A stretch of DNA of 64,000 nucleotides from Citrobacter sp. RHB25-C09 (GCF_013836145.1 NZ_CP057483.1:3100001-3164000); one strand, 5' to 3'. Shown: positions 17,141 through 27,106, numbered from the stretch's first letter. Program-made: numbers and translations. The notes: a model not told the origin generated them from the letters alone.

Positions 17141-17635
17141 TTAATTTTTTAAGCGATAGCGACTACTGCGTTTACGCAACGTCCCGTCCGTAAAGAGTTG
17201 TTCCAGCGCACTTCTGGCCTGCTCCAGCGGCCAGCCAAAATGCGCCGCAACCTCCCCTGCCGTCATGCCCTGACGGGTGGTGGCGAGCTGTGCCAGCAGC
17301 GCGTCGGCCTCTTCAGACGGCACCGCCGTTCTCGGCTGCGGCTCGGGCTGCTTCATCGCTCGCTTAAAACCGCCGATCAGCCACTGGGTATCCTCATCCG
17401 GACGACCGATTTCTTTACGGCTGATGACGCGCCCGGTGCGCTGAGCCGCGGCGCTTCCGGCATCCAGCGCCGCACGGCATGCCGCCAGATCGCCTTCAAC
17501 CACCAGCGTCACCTTGCCAGGGTCGAGCACTTCATGACTCAGCAAATTAACGTTGGCGGCTTTAAGCATCGCATCCGCCGCATCGACGGAGGCGACCATC
17601 CCTTCTACTTCCAGTAACCCCAGTGCATTGATCAT
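17141..17635 (-). CDS. eutK: Microcompartment shell protein EutK
   Basis: This 164-residue protein has one BMC domain (about residues 1-90; MINALGLLEVEGMVASVDAADAML), a polar linker near 93-107, and a C-terminal helix-turn-helix-like domain (about 108-164). That C-terminal domain is basic and has been proposed to bind nucleic acid. EutK is a minor shell component thought to act as a monomer. It ends 47 bases before eutR and follows eutL by 12 bases. Confidence 0.95.
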   Translation of the reverse strand: MINALGLLEVEGMVASVDAADAMLKAANVNLLSHEVLDPGKVTLVVEGDLAACRAALDAGSAAAQRTGRVISRKEIGRPDEDTQWLIGGFKRAMKQPEPQPRTAVPSEEADALLAQLATTRQGMTAGEVAAHFGWPLEQARSALEQLFTDGTLRKRSSRYRLKN

Positions 17636-17647
17636 CGCAAGCCTCCG

Positions 17648-18307
17648 TTACGCGCGCTGAATAGGGTTACGGGCGATATCCAGAACCGCGTCGGTAAAGG
17701 CGTTGCAGGCGGCTTTACAGGCGGCCTGGCTTCCGGTCAAAAACGCTGCCGAATAGTTGGTTTCAGACGGCGGCGGCACATAGGTCACCAGTTGAACGTC
17801 GGCTGACTTCATCGCCGCATCAATGCCAAACGTGGCTTCCAGCGGCGGGGCGACCAGGTAAGCGATCGGATCGCCAGACGGAATACCTGCAGTAGACGAG
17901 AGGTAAGAACCGGTACGCGATACGACGTGCGCCAGAAACGCCGTGTCCTGTGCATCGTTTGCCCACTGGAAGGCTGCACCGTTTTCAATGTGCGCAACCA
18001 TAGCGTCCAGACCGGCGCGAACTTCTGCCGGGTTCGGTCCACCCAGCATGATCAGCACTTCACCGGCGGTCGGTGACGGCCCGTGGGCCGCCCCTGCGTA
18101 CAGTGAACGGCCATACACCACTTCCACCATTGCCTGTTTTGTCGCTTCGTCTGCGGCAATATACGTCACGTCATCAGAGTCTGCCGTGATAAGACCGAGG
18201 CTACGAATATGCGGCGGTAATTTAAGTTCGCGTGCAAACCCGTCGTTCACGGAGGCTATCACCCGCATCGCGGTGACCGAGGGTCGAATCAAATCTAAAG
18301 CTGGCAT
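17648..18307 (-). CDS. eutL: Microcompartment shell protein EutL
   Basis: This 219-residue shell protein carries two tandem, circularly permuted BMC domains (about residues 1-110 and 111-219) and forms trimeric pseudohexamers with a gated pore. Family blocks such as YGRSLYAGAAHGPSPTAGE and VSRTGSYLSSTAGI are present. It lies nine bases after eutC. Confidence 0.96.
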   Translation of the reverse strand: MPALDLIRPSVTAMRVIASVNDGFARELKLPPHIRSLGLITADSDDVTYIAADEATKQAMVEVVYGRSLYAGAAHGPSPTAGEVLIMLGGPNPAEVRAGLDAMVAHIENGAAFQWANDAQDTAFLAHVVSRTGSYLSSTAGIPSGDPIAYLVAPPLEATFGIDAAMKSADVQLVTYVPPPSETNYSAAFLTGSQAACKAACNAFTDAVLDIARNPIQRA

Positions 18308-18316
18308 AATGCCTCC

Positions 18317-19213
18317 TTAACGGGTCATGTTGATGCCGGACGCCTTCTGCTCCAGCATGCGTTTGGCCAAATCGACGATAACGGCTGCCGCTTCTACCGG
18401 TGGCGTACCGCCCTGATGGATATTGGAAATACAGGTGCGGTCGGCCTCGACGGTAGTTGCCACGCGCGGTGAGTACACCGCATAGCAGGAGAGACTTTCT
18501 GATTGCCCCAGCCCCGGACGTTCACCCACCAGCAGGATCACCACCTTCGCGCCGAGGGTTTCGCCGATCTGATCTTCAATCTTCACGCGACCATAGCGCA
18601 CGAAGAATGGCGTCCCGACCTTCAGCCCGGCCTGTTTCAGCCCGGCGAGCAGCGGTGGCAAGATCTCTTCGTAGTTGGCGGTAATGGCATCCGTTGACAG
18701 GCCATCGGACACCACCACCTGCACATCCGGGTTCATCACGCACTGCGATTTCAGCGCGTCGATGGCTTCCTGGCTCAGACGGCGCCCCAGATCCGGGCGC
18801 GTGAGGTAAAGATTTTTGTCACTGATTTCTGAGCGAACTTCCAGCAGTCCCTGCGCTTTTACCCACTCTTCCGGCACCTCTTTCAGAACGGTGTCTTTGG
18901 AGCGTGAATGGTCAGCCAAAAAGCGCAGCAGCGCCTGGGTACGCGGACGCGGACCGGCACGACCGGTGCAAACGCGTGCGGCGGTGCTGCGGCGAAGTTC
19001 GGTCAGAACATCCGCACGATGTGGATTCTCAACGCCAATCCACGCTTTTGCTTCGGCAGAGCCTAAATCCACCGCACAGCTTTCACCTGCTGAGGGCGTC
19101 GCGCACTGCGGCTTGCTACATCCCTGCGCTGACGATGCGGCGGGTTGCGGCACGTCCTGTCCCATTGACGCCATCACGCTGCGTACAATTTCTTCAATCT
19201 GTTTTTGATCCAT
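18317..19213 (-). CDS. eutC: Ethanolamine ammonia-lyase small subunit
   Basis: The 298 residues make the light chain of the B12-dependent lyase that splits ethanolamine to acetaldehyde and ammonia. The first ~20 residues (DQKQIEEIVRSVMASMG) form an amphipathic helix of the kind that targets enzymes into the microcompartment. A cysteine-containing, low-complexity linker (about residues 22-48) follows, then the conserved cobalamin-binding body. It is about three residues longer than the E. coli form, within the linker. Confidence 0.96.
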   Translation of the reverse strand: MDQKQIEEIVRSVMASMGQDVPQPAASSAQGCSKPQCATPSAGESCAVDLGSAEAKAWIGVENPHRADVLTELRRSTAARVCTGRAGPRPRTQALLRFLADHSRSKDTVLKEVPEEWVKAQGLLEVRSEISDKNLYLTRPDLGRRLSQEAIDALKSQCVMNPDVQVVVSDGLSTDAITANYEEILPPLLAGLKQAGLKVGTPFFVRYGRVKIEDQIGETLGAKVVILLVGERPGLGQSESLSCYAVYSPRVATTVEADRTCISNIHQGGTPPVEAAAVIVDLAKRMLEQKASGINMTR

Positions 19214-19233
19214 GTTTTGTCATCCCCGCGTCA

Positions 19234-20595
19234 TCAGAAGAACAGTGACGGATCGCCCGCCCGTTTGGTCAGACGACCATTAGCCATAATGCCCATCGTC
19301 TCCAGCCAGCGTTCAAACTCCGGCGACGGACGCAGATTCAGCAACTGGCGCACGGTCGCGGTATCGTGGAAGGCGGTGGTTTGATAGTTGAGCATGATGT
19401 CGTCGCCGAGCGGCATGCCCATGATGTAGTTACAGCCCGCGGTGGCGAGCAGAATCATCAGGTTTTCGTTGAGGTTCTGATCGGCGTCGGCGTGGTTGGT
19501 GTAGCAGCAGTCGCAACCCATTGAGATGCCACTCAGCTTGCCCATAAAGTGATCTTCTAAGCCCGCACGAATGATCTGGCGGTCGTTGTAGAGATACTCG
19601 GGTCCGATAAAGCCCACCACGGTGTTCACGAGGAACGGATCGTAGTGCCGCGCCAGCCCGTAGTTACGCGCTTCCATCGTCACCTGATCGGCACCGAAGT
19701 TTGCCCCAGCGGAGAGCGCTGAACCCTGCCCGGTTTCAAAGTACAGGCAGTTTTCGCCCGCGATGCGGTTAAACTCCGCCCCTACCGCGCGCGCTTCGTC
19801 GAGCATTGCCAGCTCAACGCCGAACTCTTTTAAGCCCTTCTCGCTGCCGCAGATGCTCTGGAAGATCAGCCCCCCCGGCGCGCCGCGACGAATCGCTTCG
19901 ATCTGGGTGGTCACGTGCGCCAGTACGCAGCCCTGGGTCGGAATGTTAAATTTGTCGATGACGCCGTACACGGTATCCAGCACGCGGCTTAAGTTTTCCA
20001 CGTCGTCAGTGACCGGGTTAACGCCAATAACCGCATCACCTGCGCCGAAGGAAAGCCCTTCGTAGATCTGTGCGGCGATACTCTGCACGTCGTCACGGGT
20101 ATCGTTCGGCTGCAGGCGGCAGCTGAAGGTGCCCGGAAGACCAATTGTGGTGTTGGCCTTTTTAATCACCGGCATTTTCTTGCCGCCGTAGATCAAATCC
20201 GCGTTAGAGCAGATTTTGGCCACCGCCGCCACCACTTCCGAGGTCAACCCTTTGCGGGTAAAGGCGATATCGTCAACGGAGGTTTCATCGCTCAGCACAT
20301 ACTCGCGCAGCTCGCTGATGCTCCAGTTTTTGATGCGGTTATAGGCGGTTTCGTTGACATCGTCCTGAATCAGACGCGTGACGCAGTCCTCTTCATAGGA
20401 GATCACCGGGTTGTTGCGAATGTCCGCTACCGTCATTTCTGACAGCACCTGCTTTGCCGCCACGCGCTCTTGCGAACTTTGCGCCGCGACGCCCGCCAGC
20501 ACATCCCCCGAACGCAGTTCGTTGGCTTTTGCCAGTACCTCTTTTACATCCTTAAACTGATAAACATTGCCGAACAATGTGGTCTTTAGTTTCAT
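19234..20595 (-). CDS. eutB: Ethanolamine ammonia-lyase large subunit
   Basis: This 453-residue TIM-barrel catalytic subunit binds ethanolamine and contributes to the adenosylcobalamin site with EutC. The whole chain matches the family, including the GQGSALSAGANFGADQVTME substrate region. It lies 11 bases after eutA and 20 bases before eutC. In E. coli K-12 the CPZ-55 prophage splits the eutA-eutB interval; here it is intact. Confidence 0.97.
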   Translation of the reverse strand: MKLKTTLFGNVYQFKDVKEVLAKANELRSGDVLAGVAAQSSQERVAAKQVLSEMTVADIRNNPVISYEEDCVTRLIQDDVNETAYNRIKNWSISELREYVLSDETSVDDIAFTRKGLTSEVVAAVAKICSNADLIYGGKKMPVIKKANTTIGLPGTFSCRLQPNDTRDDVQSIAAQIYEGLSFGAGDAVIGVNPVTDDVENLSRVLDTVYGVIDKFNIPTQGCVLAHVTTQIEAIRRGAPGGLIFQSICGSEKGLKEFGVELAMLDEARAVGAEFNRIAGENCLYFETGQGSALSAGANFGADQVTMEARNYGLARHYDPFLVNTVVGFIGPEYLYNDRQIIRAGLEDHFMGKLSGISMGCDCCYTNHADADQNLNENLMILLATAGCNYIMGMPLGDDIMLNYQTTAFHDTATVRQLLNLRPSPEFERWLETMGIMANGRLTKRAGDPSLFF

Positions 20596-20606
20596 AAGTC
20601 GTTCCC

Positions 20607-22010
20607 TCAGGAAGGAAATGCGAGTGATTTCACCGTCACCGGCACAACCGATCCGCCAAAAAGAGGCGTACCAATGTCGATATAGTCCCCCGCATGCACG
20701 GAAACCTCGTCGATAACCGCCAGCGGGAGTTGCTGTAACTGTGGGCGCAATAACATGCCCAGGGCTTTACCAAAATCCTGCTCGGCCACCACCAGCAGGG
20801 GATGTGGATTGGGAAAACGCGCGACGAAAGCGGTCAGCGCGTCGATGACCGAAAGTATTGCGGCGTAACGCACGGGAAGCGTGGCGGGAAGCGCCAGTAC
20901 GTAAGCGTCCGTTTGCGGGTCCAGATCGAGTTGCGTCAGCGCCTGCTGCCACGCGCTGACCAGATCTCCGTCATTTTGTGGGATGGCTACTGGTAAATTG
21001 CGCAGCGGTAGCTGAACGCCTTCAAGCCAGATGGTGCTGCCAGAAAGCGACAGCGTATGTGCCCCAGCACCAATCACCGTGGCGCGCACGGTCTGCGCCG
21101 GAAACTGCACGTTCATCTCACGCAGGCGCGGATGCTCATGCAGCATCGTTGCCAGCAGCGGACCTATATCCGCATAGCAGAACGGATCGGCTGGCTGATT
21201 GCGGTAGCACTCCCCCACGCCGCCGGAAAGCGTAATCACATTCGGTTTTGCGCCTGCGGGAAGCAATGCCGTTTGCATCAGGCTCTGCGCCAGCGGCGAA
21301 AGCGTGCCTTCAAGCACTTCAACAATGAGCTGCGCCATCCGCTGTGCCACCTGTCCAAGCTGTGCAATGGTGAGCGCACGGGCATCCGTGCCAGGACCAA
21401 ACACCTCGTCAACAATCTGCTGTCCCGGTTGATGCGCATGAACCACTCGCCCCTGCCCGTCCGTTTCCAGCAGTCGTCCGCCGACGTTCAGGCAGGCGGT
21501 GCCGCTGACTTTCCCGGCCTCAAACAGGGCGTAGTTCGAGGTACCGCCGCCGATGTCGATATTCAATACCCGGCACATCCGCTGCTCGGAGAGGGTTTGT
21601 GCGCCCGCGCCGTGACCGGCAATCACCGACTCCAGATGCGGCCCGGCACTGGCGACCACAAAGTCACCGAGCGACTGGGAGAGCGTCATCACCGCCGGAC
21701 GCGCGTTGCGGGTTTTCGCACTCTCGCCGGTAATGATGATGGCCCCGGAGTCCACCGTTTCAGGGGCGACGCCTGCTGCCTGGTACTGCGTCAGAATTAA
21801 CGCCTTCAGTTCGGCCTCTTTCAGCCCGCCCTGCTTATCGACGGGGGTAAAGAAGACCGGACTTTGCCAGCTAATTTCGCGTTTGATGAATTCGTAACGT
21901 GGCACCTGCGACACTGCCGCACGGTTAACCAGCTCAAGGCGTGAGAAGATCACCTGAGTGGTGGTGGTGCCAATATCAATACCCACGCTCAATAGCTGGC
22001 GAGTGTTCAC
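20607..22010 (-). CDS. eutA: Ethanolamine ammonia-lyase reactivating factor
   Basis: This 467-residue ASKHA-fold ATPase exchanges damaged cobalamin in EutBC for fresh adenosylcobalamin. The N-terminal phosphate loop SVGIDIGTTTTQ is at about residues 8-19, and a second, NIDIGGGTSNYA, is near 150. Its start overlaps the eutH stop by four bases. The second actin-like gene in the operon, eutJ, is distinct. Confidence 0.96.
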   Translation of the reverse strand: MNTRQLLSVGIDIGTTTTQVIFSRLELVNRAAVSQVPRYEFIKREISWQSPVFFTPVDKQGGLKEAELKALILTQYQAAGVAPETVDSGAIIITGESAKTRNARPAVMTLSQSLGDFVVASAGPHLESVIAGHGAGAQTLSEQRMCRVLNIDIGGGTSNYALFEAGKVSGTACLNVGGRLLETDGQGRVVHAHQPGQQIVDEVFGPGTDARALTIAQLGQVAQRMAQLIVEVLEGTLSPLAQSLMQTALLPAGAKPNVITLSGGVGECYRNQPADPFCYADIGPLLATMLHEHPRLREMNVQFPAQTVRATVIGAGAHTLSLSGSTIWLEGVQLPLRNLPVAIPQNDGDLVSAWQQALTQLDLDPQTDAYVLALPATLPVRYAAILSVIDALTAFVARFPNPHPLLVVAEQDFGKALGMLLRPQLQQLPLAVIDEVSVHAGDYIDIGTPLFGGSVVPVTVKSLAFPS

Positions 22011-23233
22011 GATTGCGCCTCCGCTTCGGTTTCTGCCGGGACGTTTTCATCTTTTGGCACCAGCATCATTGCCACGCCAATGGCTGTCACACCGCCAATC
22101 AGCTTGCCGACGATCATCGGGAAAATCATGGCGCTCATGTTGGCCGCCGCGAAGCCTAAATGGTCGCCCAACGCAAAAGCGGCGGAGACGGAGAAAGCGC
22201 AGTTAATCACTTTGCCACGCGTATCCATCTGCTTCATCATGCCGAACATCGGGATGTTATTTGCCAGCGTTGCAACCATTCCACCGGCCGCCATATTGTT
22301 GATTTTCAATACGTTGCCAACGCGCATCAGCGGTTTTTCAAACCAGCGGGTCAACAGCAGCACCATCGGATAGGCACCGAGCAGCACGCAGGAGATAGAA
22401 CCGATCACTTCAATGGCGCGCATCACTTCGCCGGGCTTATCGCCAGGGGCCATAAAGATGGGATCCAGACCGGGGATCAGTTCCCAACCGAGCAGGAATT
22501 TGATCACCGCAGCGGCCAGACCAATCGTGATCAATGCCACAAGGAACTTGGCGAAGATCTGGAAGCCGTTAATCATTTTTTCCGGAATGAACTTCAGCCC
22601 CAGCGCCACCAGCACAGCGACGATAAGCACCGGAATCATATTCATCAGGATCAGCGCGAAGGTAAATTCCACCGGCTGGCCGTTAATTTGAACGCCGGAG
22701 TACATCGCGACCAGACCGCCGGCGATACAGCCGATGGGGATCGTAACAATACCGGCCAGCACGCCGAGCGCCAGATAGCGGCGGTCAGAAGGTTCGATGA
22801 TCCCCAGCGCCACCGGGATGGAGAAAACGATGGTCGGCCCCATCATTGAGCCCAGGATTAACCCAGAGTATAGCCACGCTGCGACATCGCCACCTGCCAG
22901 CTCTTTGGCGAGGAAGAAGCCGCCCATATCGCAGGCCAGCAGCGTTCCGGCGAACATCGACGGGTTCGCGCCGAGCATTTCATACAGTGGAATGATGACC
23001 GGGCCGAGCAGCTTCGCCATCACCGGCGCCAGCGCCGTCATCCCGACCATGGCCAGCCCGAGTGCGCCCATCGCCATAAAGCCTTCTTCAAACTGGCCGC
23101 CCGATCCCTCGATGCTCTTACCGAATTTACCGAGGAAGCGCGCCGACCCGCCGAACTGCGACAGGATCCTGTCCACGGCGGCAATCAGCATAAAGAACAT
23201 CATGATGTACATGATGATTTCGTTAATTCCCAT
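22007..23233 (-). CDS. eutH: Putative ethanolamine permease EutH
   Basis: The ATG at 23233 gives the expected 408 residues (GINEIIMYIMMFFM onward). The frame stays open 67 codons further upstream, but that extension would be translated REP sequence and is rejected. About ten or eleven membrane helices are visible; the tail is acidic (ETEAEAQS). EutH aids ethanolamine uptake at low concentration or low pH. It is preceded by a BIME in the eutG-eutH gap. Confidence 0.95.
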   Translation of the reverse strand: MGINEIIMYIMMFFMLIAAVDRILSQFGGSARFLGKFGKSIEGSGGQFEEGFMAMGALGLAMVGMTALAPVMAKLLGPVIIPLYEMLGANPSMFAGTLLACDMGGFFLAKELAGGDVAAWLYSGLILGSMMGPTIVFSIPVALGIIEPSDRRYLALGVLAGIVTIPIGCIAGGLVAMYSGVQINGQPVEFTFALILMNMIPVLIVAVLVALGLKFIPEKMINGFQIFAKFLVALITIGLAAAVIKFLLGWELIPGLDPIFMAPGDKPGEVMRAIEVIGSISCVLLGAYPMVLLLTRWFEKPLMRVGNVLKINNMAAGGMVATLANNIPMFGMMKQMDTRGKVINCAFSVSAAFALGDHLGFAAANMSAMIFPMIVGKLIGGVTAIGVAMMLVPKDENVPAETEAEAQS

Positions 23234-23263
23234 AGCCTTATCTCCATTTGCCAGACGCAATTT

Positions 23264-23358
23264 GTAGGCCGGATAAGACGCGCCAGCGTCGCCATCCGGC
23301 ATTAAAACAGCTTCATTCGTCATTGCCGGATGGCGGCTTCGCCTTATCCGGCCTACAT
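23264..23358. repeat. BIME inside the eut operon, eutG-eutH gap
   Basis: Two oppositely oriented REP units (GTAGGCCGGATAAGACGC and GCCTTATCCGGCCTAC) are separated by about 60 bases holding partial units. They occupy almost all of the 134-base eutG-eutH gap, within the operon. Confidence 0.9.
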
Positions 23359-23367
23359 CCTGCTTTG

Positions 23368-24552
23368 TTATGCCGCCGCGTACAGGTCGATAATCTGTTC
23401 CTGCGTGGCGGTTCGTGGGTTGCTGCGTAAACAAATATCAACCAGCGCGGCCTGTGCCCAGCCGCTGTAATGCGCAGGCGTTGCGCCAACGTCGGTGAGC
23501 CGCTTTGTCAGCCCCACTTCACCGATCAGTTCGCTCACTGCGCTGATGGCATCACGGTCATCCGCTTTTTTATTGATCAGCGCCCGCCCGATCTGCCCGA
23601 AGCGCTCGCGACACACCAGGCGGTTAAACCCCATTACCGTCGGCAACAGCATGGCGTTCGCCTGGCCGTGCGGGATGTGCAGCGCCGCGCCTGGCTGATG
23701 CGCCATGGCATGACACAGCCCCAGACCTGCACTGGAAAAGGCCATTCCTGCCATGCAGGAGGCGAGCAGCATGCTTTCACGCGCTGCAAGGTCATGGCCG
23801 TAGCCCACCGCTTTCGGCAACGCTTTGCCGATCATCGCAATCGCGCCAATCGCCAGGCTGTCGGTAAACGGGGAGGCATTTAGTGCGCTGTACGCCTCGA
23901 CGGCATGGGTCAGCGCATCAATGCCGGTCATGGCCGTAACGTGCGGCGGTACGCCTTCGGTCAGCGCCGCGTCAAGAATCGCCACATCCGGCATCAGCGT
24001 CGGGTGTGACAGCACCTGCTTGCGTCCGGTAGCTGGGTCAATAATCACCGTGACGTTGGTGGTTTCTGAGCCGGTTCCCGCCGTAGTCGGCACCGCAATT
24101 AGCGGCAGGCGCGGACGCAATATGCTCTGTTCTGTCATCTGCGCCAGCGTGTGATCGGGGTTGGTGACGAGCAGCGCAACGGCTTTGGCCGCATCCAGCA
24201 CTGAACCGCCGCCGAAGGCCACCACGCCATCACACTGCGACTCGCGCAACTGCGCCACCGCAGCGCACACATCGGTAATGCACGGCTCGCCCATCGGACA
24301 CGGCCAGACCGTCATCGCCACGCCCTTCATCGCCAGGCTACGCTCAAGCGGTGCGGTCATTCCCGCCTGGTGCAGGAAGCTATCGACCATGACAAACAGA
24401 TGCGTCAGCCCACGCGCCCGCGCTTCCTGTCCGCAGGTGCTAAGCGCCCCCAGCCCGCATAGCGTTACTGGCGGTACGCTAAAGGTTTTTACCCGTTGCA
24501 GATTCAGGGTGTCGAATGCCTGAAAGAGCGCCGTCTGCAGATCAGCTTGCAT
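23368..24552 (-). CDS. eutG: Iron-dependent alcohol dehydrogenase EutG
   Basis: This 394-residue group-III alcohol dehydrogenase reduces acetaldehyde to ethanol and recycles NADH inside the microcompartment. The nucleotide motif GGGSVLDAAK is at residues 114-123. The metal ligands are Asp212 and His216 (GIDALTHAVEAY), His281 (GLCHAMAH) and His295 (IPHGQ). The amphipathic N-terminus may be an encapsulation signal. The start overlaps the eutJ stop by 11 bases. Confidence 0.96.
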   Translation of the reverse strand: MQADLQTALFQAFDTLNLQRVKTFSVPPVTLCGLGALSTCGQEARARGLTHLFVMVDSFLHQAGMTAPLERSLAMKGVAMTVWPCPMGEPCITDVCAAVAQLRESQCDGVVAFGGGSVLDAAKAVALLVTNPDHTLAQMTEQSILRPRLPLIAVPTTAGTGSETTNVTVIIDPATGRKQVLSHPTLMPDVAILDAALTEGVPPHVTAMTGIDALTHAVEAYSALNASPFTDSLAIGAIAMIGKALPKAVGYGHDLAARESMLLASCMAGMAFSSAGLGLCHAMAHQPGAALHIPHGQANAMLLPTVMGFNRLVCRERFGQIGRALINKKADDRDAISAVSELIGEVGLTKRLTDVGATPAHYSGWAQAALVDICLRSNPRTATQEQIIDLYAAA

Positions 24553-25381
24553 AGATTCCCTCCGCTTTCTCTTTCCCGCTGTTGGCGATCGCCAGCGGTG
24601 TCATAAACAGGCTGTGACGGGGTAAATGCACCTGCAATTCCGGGAAGCGTTTGCGAAACAGATCGTCCACGCCCGGCTGCATACAGGAACCGCCCGCCAG
24701 CCATAAGTGGGCAATGCCTTGCCCGGCAATATGACGGGCGACGATCTCCGCCATTTTTTCGTAGACCGGCTTCACCACCGGCCAGATTTCCTGCGCGTTG
24801 CTGCGCTTGTACTGCTCCGCCTCTTCCAGTGAGATGCGGCGGTTTCCAGCCAGCGTCAGAGAGATATGATGCCCACCTGTCGCTTCATCGGCGGACCTGG
24901 TCACCTTGCCCTGTTTGACGATGGCGATCCCGGTGGTGCCGCCGCCAATATCCACCACACCCGCGTTATCCAGCTGTAGCAGATCCGCCACGGCGGTCGG
25001 TTCGTCCAGCACGTGGCTCACCTCCAGCCCGGCGGACTCCAGCACGTTAATAGAGATACGCGGGTCGGTTCCTGGCGGGAACGACGTCGCCGCATGGGTA
25101 AAGCGACAGCCAAGCTGTTGCTCCAGCGTATCGAGATGGCGGCGCACGATGGTGACTGCACCGAAGAAATCCCAAACGATGCCGTCACGCACGACGTCGG
25201 CCCAGTCAAGGCATACCGCAACCGGCTGCGCGTCGCCGTCGACCACCATCGACACCACATCACAGGTGCCTAAATCCACCCCCAGCCACAGTGCGGATTC
25301 GCTCGCGGCAGGCGACTGATTGCAGAGTTCTGCGGCTTTTTGCAGCCTCGGCGTGAGCCAGCGTTGTTCGTCGTGCGCCAT
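24542..25381 (-). CDS. eutJ: Ethanolamine utilization chaperone-like protein EutJ
   Basis: This 279-residue protein has an actin/Hsp70-type ATPase fold: phosphate 1 WLGVDLGTCDVVS near residues 27-39 and phosphate 2 VVDIGGGTTGIAIV near 142-155. Its precise role is not settled; it is proposed to help assemble or fold Eut proteins. It lies nine bases after eutE and overlaps eutG. Confidence 0.94.
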   Translation of the reverse strand: MAHDEQRWLTPRLQKAAELCNQSPAASESALWLGVDLGTCDVVSMVVDGDAQPVAVCLDWADVVRDGIVWDFFGAVTIVRRHLDTLEQQLGCRFTHAATSFPPGTDPRISINVLESAGLEVSHVLDEPTAVADLLQLDNAGVVDIGGGTTGIAIVKQGKVTRSADEATGGHHISLTLAGNRRISLEEAEQYKRSNAQEIWPVVKPVYEKMAEIVARHIAGQGIAHLWLAGGSCMQPGVDDLFRKRFPELQVHLPRHSLFMTPLAIANSGKEKAEGIYAS

Positions 25382-25390
25382 GTTTATCCC

Positions 25391-26794
25391 TTATACAATT
25401 CTGAAACTATCCACCAGCACACAGCGACGCAGGCGGACGAACGTACGCGCACTGGTCACCCCTTCTCCCGTTGGCGTGGTGATGGTCATGGTGGTCCAGC
25501 CTTCACCGCCGAGTCCAAGCCCGGCAATGCAGGGGCCGTTTTTAACGAAGATGCTGGTATCAATGGCGTTCGCCATCCGGTTCATGTTGTCGATATTGCG
25601 GGAGTGCATCGCCGCCGTATGGTGACAACCGCCTTCTAGCTGAACCGCCAGCGCAATCGCCTCGTCAACGTTTGCTACCCGCACCACCGGCAGGACCGGC
25701 ATCATCAGTTCGGTAACGGCAAAGGGATGCTTTGCCGGCGTTTCAACAAACAGCAAACGGGTTTGCGGCGGGACGTTAAGGTCAATACTGGCGGCAATTT
25801 TCGCCGCGTCGCGACCGACCCAGTCGCGACTGACGGTGCCTTTGCCGTGCTCATCGATCTTTTTCAGCAGAACTGGCTGAAGCTGTTCCGCCTGCGCGGC
25901 GGTCAGTTTCACCGCCTGCAGGCCTTCCATTAGACGCATCAGTTCGTCGGCGACGCTGTCGACGACAATCAGCACCTTTTCGTCGGCACAAATGATGTTG
26001 TTATCAAACGATGCACCTTTAACGATGGACTCTGCGGCACGCGCCAGGTCGGCGGTTTCATCGACCACCACCGGCGGGTTACCGGCACCTGCCGCAATCA
26101 GGCGTTTGTTGGTATGCTTACGGGCCGCGTCAACGACCGCTTCGCCGCCGGTCACCACCAGCAGGCCAATGCCGGGATACTTAAACAGCCGCTGTGCGGT
26201 TTCGATATCCGGGTTGGCAACGGTCACCAGCAGGTTCTCCGGGCCGCCGGCCGCGACGATGGCCTGGTTAAGCAGCGTGATCGCGCGCTGTGAAACGCCT
26301 TTCGCCGCCGGATGCGGAGCGAAGACGACGCTGTTTCCCGCCGCAATCAGGCTGATCGCGTTATTGATCACCGTGGCCGCCGGGTTGGTGGACGGCGTAA
26401 CTGACGCCACCACGCCCCACGGCGCGTTTTCTATCAGCGTCAGGCCGTTATCGCCGGTCAATACCTGCGGGGAGAGACACTCCACGCCCGGCGTGCCGCG
26501 CGCCTGCGCCACGTTTTTGGCAAATTTATCTTCAACGCGTCCCATGCCGGTTTCAGTGACGGCAAGTTCCGCTAATTCTCTGGCGTGTTTTTCGCCCGCT
26601 TCACGGATCGCATGGATAGCAAGCTGGCGCATTGCCACGCTTTTCAGTTCCTGCTGAGCGACTTTGGCTGACGCTACCGCATCATCGAGGGAGGCAAAAA
26701 CGCCCATGTCATGAACGGCAGCCACAGGCTGACTGCTGTCTTTCATTTTCAGCAGCACCGCTTTTACCACCTGTTCAATATCCTGTTGATTCAT
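25391..26794 (-). CDS. eutE: CoA-acylating acetaldehyde dehydrogenase EutE
   Basis: This 467-residue aldehyde dehydrogenase turns acetaldehyde, CoA and NAD+ into acetyl-CoA and NADH. The catalytic cysteine is Cys269 in SFDNNIICADEK. The N-terminal helix QQDIEQVVKAVLLKM followed by a flexible linker is a typical encapsulation peptide. It lies 11 bases after eutN and nine before eutJ. Confidence 0.96.
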   Translation of the reverse strand: MNQQDIEQVVKAVLLKMKDSSQPVAAVHDMGVFASLDDAVASAKVAQQELKSVAMRQLAIHAIREAGEKHARELAELAVTETGMGRVEDKFAKNVAQARGTPGVECLSPQVLTGDNGLTLIENAPWGVVASVTPSTNPAATVINNAISLIAAGNSVVFAPHPAAKGVSQRAITLLNQAIVAAGGPENLLVTVANPDIETAQRLFKYPGIGLLVVTGGEAVVDAARKHTNKRLIAAGAGNPPVVVDETADLARAAESIVKGASFDNNIICADEKVLIVVDSVADELMRLMEGLQAVKLTAAQAEQLQPVLLKKIDEHGKGTVSRDWVGRDAAKIAASIDLNVPPQTRLLFVETPAKHPFAVTELMMPVLPVVRVANVDEAIALAVQLEGGCHHTAAMHSRNIDNMNRMANAIDTSIFVKNGPCIAGLGLGGEGWTTMTITTPTGEGVTSARTFVRLRRCVLVDSFRIV

Positions 26795-26805
26795 GATGTT
26801 CAGTC

Positions 26806-27093
26806 CTATTTGTGGAAAATCACCTGTCCGCCAGCCACCACTTCATCGACGATGCCAATCACGCAGAGATCGACAGGAGATGCCTCGCTGCGGTGCGCCT
26901 GACGCGCCGAGCTGCCGCTCACCAGCAGCACCCATTCGCCGGTACCTGCGCCAATGCTGTCGATGGCGACGGCGCACTGCCCGTCCGGGTTGCCCTCGGC
27001 GTCGATCATTTGCACCATCAGCAATTTGTCATGCGCCAGTCCCTGATGACGTACGGTGCAAACGATTTGTCCTGTGACGACTGCCAGTTTCAT
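26806..27093 (-). CDS. eutN: Microcompartment vertex protein EutN
   Basis: This 95-residue protein belongs to the EutN/CcmL family, whose pentamers cap the vertices of the shell. The KLAVVTGQIVCTVRHQG N-terminus and the VLLVSGSSARQ central block are characteristic. It lies downstream of a BIME that separates it from eutM. Confidence 0.95.
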   Translation of the reverse strand: MKLAVVTGQIVCTVRHQGLAHDKLLMVQMIDAEGNPDGQCAVAIDSIGAGTGEWVLLVSGSSARQAHRSEASPVDLCVIGIVDEVVAGGQVIFHK

Positions 27094-27106
27094 TCCCGCC
27101 TCCTCA

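Noticed and set aside
21057..21800. 247-codon plus-strand frame
   Set aside because: Antisense to eutA, which is complete; the product has no hydrophobic or domain structure that makes sense.
23234..23434. 67-codon upstream extension of eutH
   Set aside because: It would translate the BIME and the end of eutG; the 408-residue form beginning GINEIIMYIM is the family length.
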